Of a stretch of 64,000 nt of DNA, positions 24,617 to 36,575 are shown piece by piece; the stretch's first letter is position 1; each line of letters opens with the position of its first letter. The position numbers and the translations under genes were made by a program. Origin of the DNA: Echinarachnius parma (taxonomy: Eukaryota; Echinodermata; Echinoidea; Clypeasteroida; Echinarachniidae); NCBI GenBank assembly GCA_037951105.1, contig JBAMJV010008986.1, positions 62,001-126,000 of the forward strand. The letters run 5' to 3'. Below the pieces are notes generated by a model. The model was not told the origin of the DNA and did not search any database. It saw nothing but the letters and a program-made list of their open reading frames with translations.

Positions 24617-26766
24617 TACCCAGCTAGCTAACTGACGTCGGACCGGTGTCGGCAGGTCTTCGGCAAGATCGCGGTCGGCAAACAGACGTCGCGCCAACAT
24701 TACGCCAACGTCGAATTTAAGTTGGAGGTTTTGGAAATGAAATAAGTCGGAAAATGGTTGTAGTTGAATATCGTGCCGATGTCATTAAGTTGACAACAAA
24801 AATACGTCTCAAATAAAACGTCGCGCTAAAATCGCACCAATGCGAAACTGGTACCAATTTAAGAGCTTGATAGAGGGTTGTAATATTAATGTTGGGCCGA
24901 TGTCAATAAACCAACATGAATATGACATCTCAAATATGACGTTGGGCCAATGTTGTACCGATGTCGGAATATATCATTTTAAGAGGTCGGTAAATGGTTG
25001 AATGTGGAATTGATGTCGGACGGATGTTATTAATTGGACATCAATATGACATCACAAATATGACGTCAAACCGATATCGCGCCGATGTCAGAATTGGCAG
25101 CAATGACACGAGTCGGCAAATAGTCATGAAATCGATGTTCAGCCGATGTCAATATTCTGACATGAATATGTCATCTCCAATATGACGTCGGGATAATTTC
25201 GCGCCGATGTTGGAACTGGTAGCAATTAAAGAGGTCGGTAAATGGTTGTAACATTGATGTCGGACCAATGAGTTTTATTGGACATCCATATGATATCTCA
25301 ATTATGACGCCAAAGCGATATCCTGCCGATGTCATAAATGGCACCAATGAAACTAATCATTAAATAGTCATTAAATGGATTCTGTGCCGTTGTCAATAAT
25401 TCGACATGAATATGACATCTCAAATATAAAATCGGCCTTCTATCGCCCCGATGTTGGAACTGGTAGTAATTTAAGAGGTCGGTAAAATGCTGTGAAATTG
25501 ATGTCGGGTCACAGTTATTAATTAGACATAAATATGACATCCAAAATATGACTTTGGGCCTATACCGCACAGATGTTGGAACTTTACGAAATTTTAAAGG
25601 TGGTTAAAAGGTTGTGAAATAGATGTCGGGCGGATGTCATTACTCCTACATAAATATGACATCTCTACTATGACGTCAGTCCGATATTGTGATGATGTTG
25701 TATCTGGTAGCAATTTAAGAGGTCGGTACATGGTTGTGAAATTGATGTCTGGCCAATGTTATTAATTGGACCTCAATATGACATCTCTATATGATGACGC
25801 CAAAGCGATATCCTGCCGATGTCAGAACTGACAGCAATTAAACAAGTCGGCAAATGGTCATTAAACTGATGTTGTGCCGATGTCATTAATCCGACATGAA
25901 TAAGAGATCTCAAATATGACGTTGGGTCAATGTTGTACCGATGTCGGAACTGGCGACCATTTGCCGGCTTGTTTCATTGCTGCCAGTTCTGACATCGGCA
26001 GGATATCGCTATGGCGTCATCATTGAGATGTCATATTCATGTCTAATCATTGACTTCGGCACAACATCAATTAAATGACCATTTGCCGATTTGTTTCATT
26101 GCTGCAAGTTCTTACATCAGCCTGACATATTTATCACATTCATGTCTAATTAATAACATCGGACCGATATCAATTTTACTACCATTTACCGACCTCCTTA
26201 ATTGCTATCTTTTCCGACATCGGCGCGATATTAGCCCGACGTCATATTGGAGATGGCATATTCATGTCCGACTATTGACATCGGCGCAACATCACTTTTA
26301 TGATAATTTGCCGACTTGTTTCATTGCTGTCAGTTCTGACATCGGCAGGATATCGCATTGACGTCATCATTGAGATGTCATATTCATGTCGGATCATTGA
26401 CATCGGCTCAACATCAACTTAATGACTATTAGCCGACTTGATTCACTGCTGCCCATTCTGACGTCGTAGGATTTCGGTTTGACGTAAAAATTGAGATGTC
26501 CTATTCTTGTCTCATTACTAACATTGTCCCGACATTAATTTCACAACCATGACTGACCACTGACTGAATAATTGATGTTGGGTCGAAATCGCAAAATGAC
26601 GTTTGGCCAGCATTAAAAAAACAAAAACGCCGCGCTGATGTTGGGCTGGCGGACATTTTTACGTCGCGGCGACGTCGGATTTTTAATGTAGGCCCAACGT
26701 CTTCTTAAAACGACTTTTTACATTGGCCCAATGTTGGCACAACGTCAGGTGGCTAGCTGGGTAGCG
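24617..26766. mobile_element. Second foldback element nested in the first (type P arrays)
   Basis: Left tip TACCCAGCTAGCTAACTGAC, right tip GTGGCTAGCTGGGTA at 26766. The interior has the 180-bp-type units also seen at 8420-11698, in one orientation to about 25930 and reversed afterwards. The last 180 bp before the right tip are of type Q (GCTGGCGGACATTTTTACG), so the two array families have recombined or converted. Confidence 0.65.
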
Positions 26767-27090
26767 ACCTCTTAAATTGATACCAGTCCCAACATCGGCG
26801 CTATATTAGGTCGACCTCTTATTGGAGATGTCATATTAATGACATTGGGCCATTGTCAAATTTTGATGTTGGTCCAGCATCAAACGTCGGGCGAACGTCA
26901 AGATTTGATGTTGGGCCAACAATAAAAAATAACGTTGGGCTAATGTCGGGCTGGCGGACATTGTAATGTCGGGCCAACGTCAGAATTTGATGTTGGCCCA
27001 ACGTCAGGATTTGATATTGGGCCATTGGCGGAAATTGACATTGGGCCAACATCACAGAATGATGTTGTGACAATGTTGGGCTAGTGGACA

Positions 27091-27960
27091 TTTTAACCTC
27101 GCGCCCATATCATAATGTTTTGTTGGTCCAATGTCATGAGTTGATGTTGGGCCATTGTCAGAAATTGACGTATCACAAAATGACGTGGTGACGATGTTGG
27201 GCTGGCGGACATTTTAACGTCGAGCCCACATCAGAATTTGATATCTGTCCTATGTCAGGATTTGGTGTTGGGCCATTGTCGGAAATTGACATTTGCCCGA
27301 CATCACAAAATGATGTTGGGACAATGTTAGGCTAGCGGACATTTTAACCTCGCGCCCACATCATAATGTTATGTTGGTCCAATGTCATGAGTTGATGTTG
27401 GGCCATTGTCAGAAATTGACGTATCACAAAATGACGTGGTGACGATGTTGGGCTGGCGGACATTTTAACGTCGAGCCCACAACAGAATTTGATATCTGTC
27501 CTATGTCAGGATTTGGTGTTGGGCCATTGTCGGAAATTGACATTTGCCCGACATCACAAAATGATGTTGGGACAATGTTAGGCTAGCGGACATTTTAACC
27601 TCGCGCCCACATCATAATGTTATGTTGGTCCAATGTCATGAGTTGATGTTGGGCCATTGTCAGAAATTGACGTATCACAAAATGACGTGGTGACGATGTT
27701 GGGCTGGCGGACACATCAGAATTTGATATCTGTCCTATGTCAGGATTTGGTGTTGGGCCATTGTCGGAAATTGACATTTGCCCGACATCACAAAATGATG
27801 TTGGGACAATGTTAGGCTAGCGGACATTTTAACCTCGCGCCCACATCATAATGTTATGTTGGTCCGATGTCATGAGTTGATGTTGGGCCATTGTCAGAAA
27901 TTGACGTATCACAAAATGACGTGGTTACGATGTTGGGCTGGCGGACATTTTAACCTCGAG
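27091..27960. repeat. 251-bp higher-order tandem repeat in the right arm
   Basis: TTTTAACCTCGCGCCCA recurs at 27091, 27342, 27593 and 27827. The first two steps are exactly 251 bp; the third is 234 bp because of a 17-bp deletion near 27713. The copies are almost identical, unlike the diverged short units inside them, indicating recent amplification. Confidence 0.8.
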
Positions 27961-28032
27961 CCAACCGCGATAAGCCGACATCCGGCCAACAAATTATGAC
28001 ATCGGCACGACGTCAGGTGGCTAGCTGGGTAA

Positions 28033-28177
28033 GTGTGTATATCCTCGTGTATGTGTTGTATGTGTGTGTTTATGTGTGTATATTTGAGCGTTTGTATGTC
28101 TGTGTGAGTATATTTGTGTGTGTGTTTGTATGTGTATGCGTACGTGTGTGCGCGAGCTTGTTCGTTGTTTACGTATG

Positions 28178-28215
<38 letters not shown>

Positions 28216-28225
28216 TGTGTATTAG
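28033..28225. repeat. (TG)n microsatellite
   Basis: Irregular TG-rich DNA ending in a pure TG run near 28180-28212. It mirrors the block at 23035-23190 on the other side of the foldback element. Confidence 0.8.
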
Positions 28226-28929
28226 TAGTAGCTGTATTCACATTGCAAATATCCTCGTTCGGCAACATTTTCTGGTTACAGCTCGTTATTCCGAAGGTTC
28301 GTTATTGCGAAGGTTCGTTTTTGCGAAGGTTCGCTGTTCCGAATATAAATTCGGGTTTGTTATTCCGAAGGTTCGTTAGTCCTAAAATAAATCGGGTTCG
28401 TTATTCTGAAGGTTCGTAAATCCGAAAATAAATCGGGTTCGTTATTCCGAAGATTCGTTATTCCGAAGGTTCGTTATTCACAGGTTCGGTTAGTCCGAAA
28501 TAAAATCCGGGTCGTTATTTCGGAGGTTCCGTTAGTCCAAAACTGAAATAGGGTTCGTAAATTCCGAAAATGAAAGAAATACGACGTAGAAAGAATTTGA
28601 TTTTAATTAAGCAATGTTGCCTTAGTAAATTGATTTCGAGCAGTGTGGACTTGGGGAATGGGGATCAATCGTACTCTCGTTGCCGCGGCTTCATGCATGC
28701 TGCTACCAATAATAATATCAATAATCATGATCTTTTTAAGGTTTTGCATTTCGATTCGTATTCACTGTGTGTGTGTCAGGCGCGCCAAAAGCAGTGTTTG
28801 ACTGGGCAAAGAGTGGTGCTTAATTTACAAAAACTGGACCGAGATCAATTTTATCGCGGCCCAGACCACCTGCCGAAATATTTCGAGACCGAGACAATTG
28901 GGCTAAAACTCCTATCAGTGGTGGTGGTG

Positions 28930-29160
28930 GTGAGGGGGGGGGGGGGGGGGGGGGGGTAGGGTGCGTCGCCTTTTTTTTTCGCGGCCGCGGTGGAGACAAA
29001 ATAAAAAGTGGACTTAAGAGGGGGGGGGGGTGGGGGGGGGGGGGGGGGGGTGACGCCACCCAACGCAGCGAAAACTTAACCCTTTCAAGCTCCAGGGTAG
29101 GTTCATTGAGCCCCCCCCCCCCCCCCCCCCCCCCCACCCACCACACACACACACACACAC
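28930..29160. repeat. G-run, C-run and (CA)n cluster
   Basis: Long G runs at 28935-28956 and 29019-29050, a C run at 29110-29135 and (CA)n to 29161. Gly- and Pro-rich open frames on both strands derive from these. Confidence 0.8.
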
Positions 29161-29593
29161 ACTATACTTCCGATCACCGCTTCCACAATTTTCATTCGAT
29201 TTTCACCATATTTGGTGACTTTTCCTAAAATCTTATTGCGAACATCTTGCTGCGTGCCATCTTTGTTTGAATAACGTAAAGATCAAAATAATGTTAGATG
29301 ATGTGAAGATGAAAGAGAGTGATTGGGTTCCCGTCATATGTTTATGGGGAATCGTTTTTTTTCAGGAAGGGGGGGGGGGGCGCTCACTTTTTAAAAAATA
29401 CTAAATACAGTATTTTTTCTTCATATTCAGATCACATTATCTTCCCCTCCATGAATGAAATTGGTCTAGAACGGGGCCTGATGCATTTTAAAGTGCCCCT
29501 CAATCCGGTATGAAGGCATAGGTCCGGTTAATTTCCTGTTTCTTTTGTTGTTAAAGAAAACTTTGGATGAGTACAGTTAGGTAAACTCTACCT

Positions 29594-30025
29594 CGCACAA
29601 AAAGTTCCGCAATCGAGGTTTGCACATTAATAACTTTTTTTTTATTACGCTATTACCATTACCATTGTATCCAAATGTAGGGCAAAGTCAAAAGTGACAT
29701 ATTGCAAAATGCACTGACTTGTCAACAGAGTGCCTTCCTTTGCTTGAATGGGGGTGATGTGGTCATGCATTCAAGCCATGTTTTAATCTTCAAACAAAAG
29801 GAAGGCACACTGTTGACAGAATCAGTGCATTTTGCAACATTTCACTTTTGACTTTGCCCTACATTTGGATTCAATGCACATTTCATGATGAAATACTCAT
29901 AGCATATGTTATATCAATGTAAATGGGAGAATTTACGCTTTCCAATGATACAAAATTTATCAATGTTAATAACCTAATAGAAAAGTTATTAATGCGCAAA
30001 CCTCGATTGCGGAACTTTTTGTGCG
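29594..30025. mobile_element. MITE with two nested inverted repeats
   Basis: The outer ends CGCACAAAAAGTTCCGCAAT and its inverse at 30025 match over about 45 bp. A second inverted pair inside (CCAAATGTAGGGCAAAGTCA at 29670 and its inverse at about 29872) spans about 90 bp per arm and includes AGTGCCTTCC. The element is almost entirely self-complementary and non-coding. Confidence 0.75.
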
Positions 30026-30965
30026 AAGTATATAATTACTTATTCTTAGGGATAATCATTCATAAAAATAGCCGTTCTGCTCTGGCCCTGGACATCTGGT
30101 AGCCCTACTGGCTATATTATGTCCTCAAGCTATATACGAAGCACATTTTCCACACATCATTGGTTTGCTCTACTTCAAATAATTATTATTTTCTAAAAAA
30201 CATAATCAGTAACTCCTATAAAAAAAAAAAAAACAGTCGTAAAATGGCTATTGTATGGTCGGGGTATAGGATGGGAGGTCACTCTCATACAAAGTGCTAC
30301 ACACCCTGTCCATCAGCATCTGATATGTATCCTAAAATGGCTTAGTGCATCTTGTAAGTTTACACCCCTAAATCGCGTAAGGATTTAAAAACCTGTGCTT
30401 AATGGCGGAAATGCACCCTAAATGGTGCCGTATACATGGTATAGTGATATCCTTTTGGCGTTTTTTGTTTGGACGCGAATGCGTAGCCAGTCATGTTGGG
30501 AGAGACAATCGGGTTATATGGACCTTCTTGTTCTATACAGTGGCTTGTACATAGTGGCTTGTTCTTGCATAGTTGCATAGCCAGGATTCCTGACAGTTAG
30601 GACGGGGTTGTGGGGCAAAAGATCATCCCCCCCCCCCCCCCCCCCCCGACAACTCGACGGCAACCCAGCTCCCGCTATTTCATTTTCGGATTAACCAACC
30701 CCTATTTCATTTTCGGACTAACGAGCCTCCGGAATAACGAACCTTCGGAATAACGAACCCGATTTTATTTTAGGAATAGCGAACCTTCGGAATAACGAAT
30801 CCTCGGAATAAGGAACCTTCGGGATAATGCAACAAATGTTCGGATTAACAAACCCTATTTCATTTTCGGATAAACGAACCCTCAGGGTATACGAAATGTG
30901 CGTGTTCGGAATAACGTACCTTCGGAATAACGAACCTTCGGAATAACGAACCGCACCCCATTTTC

Positions 30966-31609
30966 AGAGGCAAACTTCTAACTAAAGAAGAATGTTGGCT
31001 GCTAGGTTTGACTTTGTAGTATGTAAACATCAACAAAGGTGAAGTAAACATATGTAAACATCAACATATGACATGTTCTTTCAGAGTGTATTGGTGTAAG
31101 TGTTCATGATCAAATTCTTCGTCGAAAATTGTGTTAAAATAGAATTTCCTTTGTAAACTATTCAAATGACAAATGACGTTACGTTTGGTGCGCTTTCGAT
31201 GCAGTTCATATCACAACCTAGTGTATGTGAATTGTAGAACAGTGCATGTGGTTATATGTTATATGCAGTTTGAAAAGGGATTTCAGCTTGGGTCTATGGA
31301 GATTACATGCTATAGCAAATTCAATACAGCTTCAACCGGTGACATATGGGTAACGCATTTTGGTATGATGCTTATCCCATCCCCATTATCTAAAAAATGT
31401 GAAGACCAAGAAAATCAGATTCGTGATAAGGACATGAAGCAGATACCACTGTGACTGATGATATTAACAGTAACTGTATAATAATGTATACAGTAGGGTC
31501 AACAAAGATTGCAAATCCATAGAAATCATAGAAAAATATGAGAAACCTGGATAAAAAACCTAATGTGCATAATTACTGTTAATATTTTGCAATCATGTAC
31601 ATGATATAG
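30966..31609. other. Region upstream of the first detected ZU5-gene exon
   Basis: An open frame at 31173-31454 has no known motif and no fitting splice sites. The start codon and signal or anchor of the ZU5 gene could not be found here, and must lie in an exon I cannot recognise. Confidence 0.35.
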
Positions 31610-31969
31610 GTGGCTCTTCAAAACAGGGCAGAGGTGTAGAGACATCATTGCCAGAAAAAGACGTGGATGCCAAAGACGGGTCATCAATACCAGAGAAAGG
31701 TGCTTATATCAAAGGCGAATCATCAATACCAGGGAAAGACATGGATGCAAAAAGCGAGTCACCAATGTCAGAGAAAGACGTGGATACCAAAGGCGAGACA
31801 TCAAAATCACAGAGAGAAGTTCATGACAAAAGCGATTCAGCAACACAAACCATTGGTTTTGGTGACATATCGAAAGTGCAACAAGAACAACGTGTCAAAC
31901 TGGTGGTTACCCTGATACTTGTCATAGTTCTGGAATGGAAACTGATCTGCCTGTTTTCCAATCTCGATG
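31610..31969 (+). CDS. ZU5-gene exon a: acidic repeat region plus hydrophobic segment
   Basis: The exon is bounded by ATATAG|GT and CGATG|GTAAGT and is phase 1 at both ends. It encodes about 120 residues: roughly five repeats of about 15 residues in the style of PEKDVDAKDGSS / PGKDMDAKSESP, a linker (SATQTIGFGDISKVQQEQ), and a hydrophobic segment LVVTLILVIVLEWKLICLF. The repeats are rich in Asp, Glu, Lys and Ser and probably unstructured; the hydrophobic part can span a membrane. It connects in frame to the exon at 41002. The acceptor has a weak pyrimidine tract, so this edge is the least certain. The start codon lies further upstream. Confidence 0.6.
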
Positions 31970-32240
31970 GTAAGTGTTTCGTTACTTACATGTTTAATAC
32001 GATAAGCTCTGACAAATGAACAAGTAAAATAATAAAGGACAAAGTGTATCAGTTAGTATTGAACTACGTAATGGACATGAAAGTTAGGTCAGCTATGTTG
32101 TTGAAAAAAAAAATCTCAGTAGAAAAACACAGAACGTTTGAATGAATAAAATACGTGGTGCCCCCTCCCTAAAGAGACGCAAATATTTATTATAGTTTTT
32201 GTTTATTTCATCTGATGGGAAATATGTTAACATGTTTTAT

Positions 32241-32789
32241 TTAAGGGATAGTGCAATTTTAGTCAAACATTTGGTGTAACCAAAACCTGCATCATAACAT
32301 TGCAAAGTATACAAACTAATAGTTATTACTCCACAATTTGTTCGAAACATTTACAAAATGTTTTTTAAATAAGTAAAAAGCTTGTTATTATTCAAAAAGA
32401 GCCGTTAGTACGCAAAGAGCGCTCTCTTAAAACTCATTGGTTAAAACCATTTTTAATAAATAAATTGTGCATGACATTTTTGTTAAAATCGTGATTACGT
32501 AGAAAGGTCATCAACAACTATCCAAAAACCTTCTTTGAACATGTTTGAAAAAGTGTGAGCATTTAATTTTGTTTTAATTATCGAATTAATTTTGTGCCCC
32601 AGATCGATTCCGAACAAAATAATGTCTATTGATATTTTAGCCATTTCTGAACCAATTTTTATGAAATAAAGTGTATTTTGTCATTACAATTGTATGCTCT
32701 TTTAAATTTGACGCTCAGATTTTTATCACCTCACAAACAAATATTTTTGTGCAGCGCCCTCTATACTAAAACTGAACTATCCCTTTAAC
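32241..32789 (+). mobile_element. MITE family B, copy 5
   Basis: Begins TTAAGGGATAGTGCAATTTT and ends CTAAAACTGAACTATCCCTT, inverted relative to one another, with the family landmarks AACCAAAACCTGCATCATAA and GAGCCGTTAGTACGC. It lies in the intron after exon a. Confidence 0.8.
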
Positions 32790-32934
32790 ACAATATGAAC
32801 AATTTAACAAAATATCAGCACTTTAACAAAATATCAGCACTTCGGTGAAATGTTGGTAGGCCTAAATCGCATTTTGGCCAGAAGTTTGCCAATATGCCAG
32901 TGCACAGTCGTGTAATATAGGTCTTCCCGCTTAA

Positions 32935-33330
32935 TTTTACACTTTTTTCAATCGAATTCATTAAGGGTCATTCAAATTCACGCATTACCGCGTAATCGTT
33001 GGTATCGGTCTTCCAAATTCCGAATAAGTGCAAGCGAATTCATGCATACGCATAAGCTTTCGTGAATAGAAAAAGTTCATTTATGGGCACTCGAATTTGC
33101 GAATGTGCAACCAACTGTCAACTGCCCTTTCGCGAATTCGAATGACCATTGATGAATAGGTATGCTCTTTGTGCAAATTCACTTGCTCCTACGTGATTTT
33201 AAACGATTATTGACGAATTCGAATGCTGCTTTGACACGGCGATCGCAAATCGCGCGAATTCGTTTGCTCCTATATTATCAATTCGAATGACACAATCGCA
33301 AAATTGAGCGGGGAAACCTATAGTAAAACA
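32935..33330. repeat. Degenerate array around CGAATTCGAATG
   Basis: GAATTC-like palindromes recur about every 30-40 bp, mixed with GAATGACCATT. The array ends in GGGGAAACCTATA. A related block lies at 45375-45670. Confidence 0.5.
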
Positions 33331-33361
33331 AAGATAAAAACCCAACAAAATATGTATTGAT

Positions 33362-33552
33362 CGATTTCCCATTAAAGGACTTCAGAAGCCTTACATAGCG
33401 TTCCCGCATGGGTGTAGCTGAATAAAAAAAAGTAAATAGTTAATTAGGTTAAACTTTGTTGCAAATAACCGGAGAGCCAATCAGAGGCAAGCTACTACGT
33501 ACGGGGCTCAAAGAACGAGTATTGTCATGTTCGTCACTGCACTTTCGTTCGC
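33362..33552 (+). repeat. Left arm of a large inverted repeat
   Basis: AAATAGTTAATTAGGTTAAA, CCAATCAGAGGCAAG and GTCACTGCACTTTCGTTCG here match the opposite strand at 40137-40330. The arms enclose 6.6 kb of nested retroelements, either as ends of a DNA transposon or as copies of one 5' UTR in opposite orientation. Confidence 0.6.
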
Positions 33553-33555
33553 GAT

Positions 33556-34050
33556 CTATGCCAGCTGGGCCACCGCCATGCTCTCATTGATGGACGCCAG
33601 GATTGACTGGACATGGTGGCGCATCCGCTGAAGAAATAATTGTTTTAAAAAGGAGTTCGCCAACTTCTTCGCCCCCAAAAGTTCCTCCATACGCAGCAGA
33701 AATTGTGTGGGTTTCCGGTCACCTAACTCATCATGCGTCATTAGCGTCAACAGTTGCCGAAGCCTTTCCTGCTCCGAAGTGGACGTGCGTTTAGTCAACT
33801 CCTCCTTCAGCACCTGGTACGGCTTGTCCCTTGGGGGCAAAATCAGAATGTCTCTCACCTCCTGCGCATACTCCGGCTGCAAAGAAGACACCACGTATGC
33901 AAAACGAGTAGACTCACTAGTGATCCCTCGAGTAAAAAACTAGGCCTCCATCTGGTGAAACCACACCTCAGGATTACTCGGGTATAGGGTGGTAGCTTTA
34001 GGCTAACTGCACCCATGACCGGAACCGGCAACGCTATCGGACGTCGGAAC
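33556..34050 (-). pseudogene. Ty3/Gypsy-type gag fragment
   Basis: The main frame (33894-33556) reads SLQPEYAQEVRDILILPP, YQVLKEELTKRTSTSEQERL, LTLMTHDELGDRKPTQFLLR and FLKQLFLQRMRHHVQSIL, the usual capsid pattern of invertebrate Gypsy elements. Upstream in the same sense but with breaks lie VWFHQMEA and TRGITSESTRFAYV, which normally precede it. No protease or polymerase follows: the fragment ends at the inverted-repeat arm at 33552. Confidence 0.75.
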
Positions 34051-34322
34051 GCCGGGGGATAAACCCGTGTCTGACATGTCAATCTACAGCGGCACCAATC
34101 TCAAATTCCTACCACTTCTGTACCAAACATACACCGGCAGCACTACTGCCGTAAGCACATCTAACAAATCCCCAAAAGAAACTCGGGTTCTCAAATGTAG
34201 GAATGAAGGCAAATAGGTGACTTACCAACGTCAACATCGGCATTTTCAATTCAAGATGTCGTAGCTGTCTACGGTGGCTTCGAAGGGACAACCACGAATA
34301 CAAGTCTAACCCTACTGCTATT
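34051..34322 (-). other. Possible LTR remnant and primer site of the Gypsy fragment
   Basis: Directly upstream of the gag frame, TTGGTACAGAAGTGGTAGGA on the minus strand (near 34125-34108) resembles the primer-binding region of Gypsy-type elements, and 34140-34322 would be the end of the LTR. No second LTR is present to prove it. Confidence 0.3.
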
Positions 34323-34865
34323 CAAGTTTCAAGTTTTTCAAGTTTCAAGTTTATTTTATTTATCTTTCTTATATAACACACATTACAAATATGACATGAA
34401 CATAACAAAATTGACAGAATATGGCGTTACAATAGAAAGATGAGGTGACCTAGGTTGAAAGCAAAGCTTGTGGAATTAAGGTCCCTCGTGGGTTGCTTAT
34501 GAGTATGTCAAGATAGACAAACTCGTCAAATAGAAACACTGAATACATTAAAATGCTTACAAAAAATAAAGCTAAACTAATGAACTGAGAAAAAATTATA
34601 TAAACATAAATATGTGTGATAAAAATAAAAACTACTGACTACTAAATAATGGCTATTTACAGGAAAAGCAGGAAAATACCACGAGTAACAGGACAAAAGA
34701 CACGATAGAGCGAGAAAGAGGAGCAAAAAAACTAGACTGAAAACACACACAAAACAAAACAAGACAGGAGATGATTTGAGAAACAGGAGTAGAATTAGAA
34801 GTATGCATACCTATATACTGTAGCAGATAATTTTCTCACATTGTACCTAATAAGAATCAGAACTA

Positions 34866-35558
34866 TCAATCTAGGCAATATCGACTCAAGAAAAGTAACT
34901 TCAACTTGCGCTTAAAAACATAAATACTGACTGATTGTGCCATTCTTGGTTCAAGGGAATTCCAAAACCTAGGTCCAGTGGACCCCAGTGTCGTCAGGGC
35001 GAATTGTGTTCTAACAAGAGGTAAATGATATGCTTTTGCGTGTCGTGTAGAATAATTATGAACTTGGTTATTTTTCTCAAATATCCTGGCTAAGGCTACT
35101 GGCAGTAGACCTGCATTTAATTCATACATAAGAGCTCCTAATTGTAAATAATAAATATCTTCAACTTTCAAAACACTACTATTATTAAAAAGGACATCAG
35201 TATGTGCTAAATACTGAGTATTACAAACAATTCGTATTACTCTTTTCTGTACTAATAGTAATTGTTCCACTTGGGATTTTAACGAGTTACCCCAAGCTAG
35301 TACACCATAGTTTAGATATGGCAGAATTAAAGTTGTATACAACATACGTAAAATACTTTGAGGAAACACAGATTTCAATTTATAAATGACACCAGTATTT
35401 CTTGACAACAATCTACAAAGTTGACCAATATGGTACTTCCAATTTAAATCTTCATCGATATACAAGCCAAGAAATTTAAAAGTAGGTACCCTTTCAATTT
35501 CAACACCATTGAACATTACATTTCCAGGCAATATACTCAGAGAATTACTAAAAAGCAT
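34866..35558 (-). pseudogene. Non-LTR ORF2, C-terminal part
   Basis: 230 codons: VPTFKFLGLYIDEDLNWKYH is the FLG block after the RT palm, followed by thumb and C-terminal segments (YTTLILPYLNYGVLAWGN, RTQFALTTLGSTGPRFWNSL). It is separated from the RT core by a single-frame slip in an A run at 35564-35573, which could be a real mutation or an assembly error. Confidence 0.8.
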
Positions 35559-35562
35559 ATAG

Positions 35563-36264
35563 TTATTTTTTTTTTAGATTTAAAGACAACTTATTTGCGT
35601 GAATCCACAAAGTCACATTAGTCAACTCAGAGTTTACAGTCTGCAAAAGAGTTTGAGGGTTTTTGTGAGAGAAAAATACACTTGAGTCATCTGCAAATAA
35701 AATGAATGATAACATCTTTGAGGAAAGCTGAAAGTCGTTTATATACACAATAAACAAAAGCGGGCCTAGAAGGGATCCCTGTGGTACCCCACAGGTGACA
35801 CCCCGCATACTTGAATCAATTCCATTCAAAGAAACAAACTGTTTCCTATCTATTAAGTAGCTCCTAAACCAATCTAATGCTCTTCCCCTTACACCGTAAT
35901 GGCCCAGTTTATATAATAAAATATCATGATTAACAGTATCAAAAGCTTTAGAGTAGTCTAAAAAGACACCAACAGTATGCATGCGATTATCTAATGCACT
36001 GGATATCTTTTCCACTAAATGTAAAATTGCATGAGTTGTTGTGTGTTTTTCACGAAAACCGAACTGAAAATTAGACAAAATATTAGCGTTCATCAAAAAT
36101 GTTATTGTCCGGGTATACATTAACTTTTCAAGAATAGAAAATGAAGTTAACAAAGAAATAGGACGATAATTATTTAACATAAGGGCATCACCCTTTTAAA
36201 AAATTGGCACAACCTTTGCAATTTTCATTCTCATGGGTACAACACCAGTAGTTATTGATAATTA
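35563..36264 (-). pseudogene. Non-LTR ORF2, reverse transcriptase core
   Basis: Contains NNYRPISLL, FGFREKHTTTHAILHLVEK, GVFLDYSKAFDTVNHDILL with the first catalytic Asp, CGVPQGSLLGPLLFIVYIND, FILFADDSSVFF with the DD pair, and HANKLSLNLKK. An in-frame TAA near 36198 stands where Lys is expected (IF*KGDAL), and the frame continues upstream as TTGVVPMRMKIAKVVPIF up to the insertion border at 36264. Confidence 0.85.
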
Positions 36265-36575
36265 AAATACAAAACGAATCGAATGAAAAACAGCCCTTTA
36301 CCATACCTCATTCGGCTTTTTAACAGTGTGTGATAATCTCCTCTTGTTTTTTATATTGTACATAGGAACAGTTGTGTTATTCGAATAATGAATTGCTTTA
36401 ATATTCATTGTATTGTCAGCATACGCAAAGCCATGTATTTATATAATAGTCCTCTTAATCATACTCCTTTAAACAAATTATTCCTGGTAATGATTTGAAT
36501 GATTGTCTAACTCCGTCTATTGACACTGCATTGCATTTGCTTTATGATATACCCTACTTGTATGATTATATCTAT

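Larger units (their letters stand above)
23191..28032. mobile_element. Mosaic foldback element, outer arms of type Q
   Basis: The left tip TACCCAGCTAGCCACCTGAC is matched inverted by the right tip at 28013-28032. The left arm (23210-24080) and right arm (26846-28020) are arrays of short near-palindromes such as TGACGTTGGCCCAACATCAA, interspersed with TTAAAATGTCCGCCAGCCC, in opposite orientation. A unique centre (24081-24616) contains no ORF. Ends reading TA-CCCAG...CTGGG-TA would fit a TA target. The organisation (long inverted repeats built of tandem short repeats, no transposase) is that of foldback elements such as sea-urchin TU. Confidence 0.75.
28278..30960. mobile_element. Foldback element with 16-bp arrays (TTCGTTATTCCGAAGG), copy 1
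   Basis: The left array at 28278-28566 consists of TTCGTTATTCCGAAGG and a longer variant with AATCCGAAAATGAAATAGG. The right array at 30674-30960 is the same in reverse (CCTTCGGAATAACGAA), ending CGAACCGCACCCC, which matches the GGGTGCGGTTCG at the left tip of copy 2. The 2.1-kb interior carries G and C runs near 28935-29135 and 30628-30646 and a separate inverted-repeat MITE, but no gene. Confidence 0.75.

Noticed and set aside
31173..31454. 93-codon ORF as N-terminal exon of the ZU5 gene
   Set aside because: No signal peptide or hydrophobic start, stop before any donor, and no phase-1 junction to 31610.
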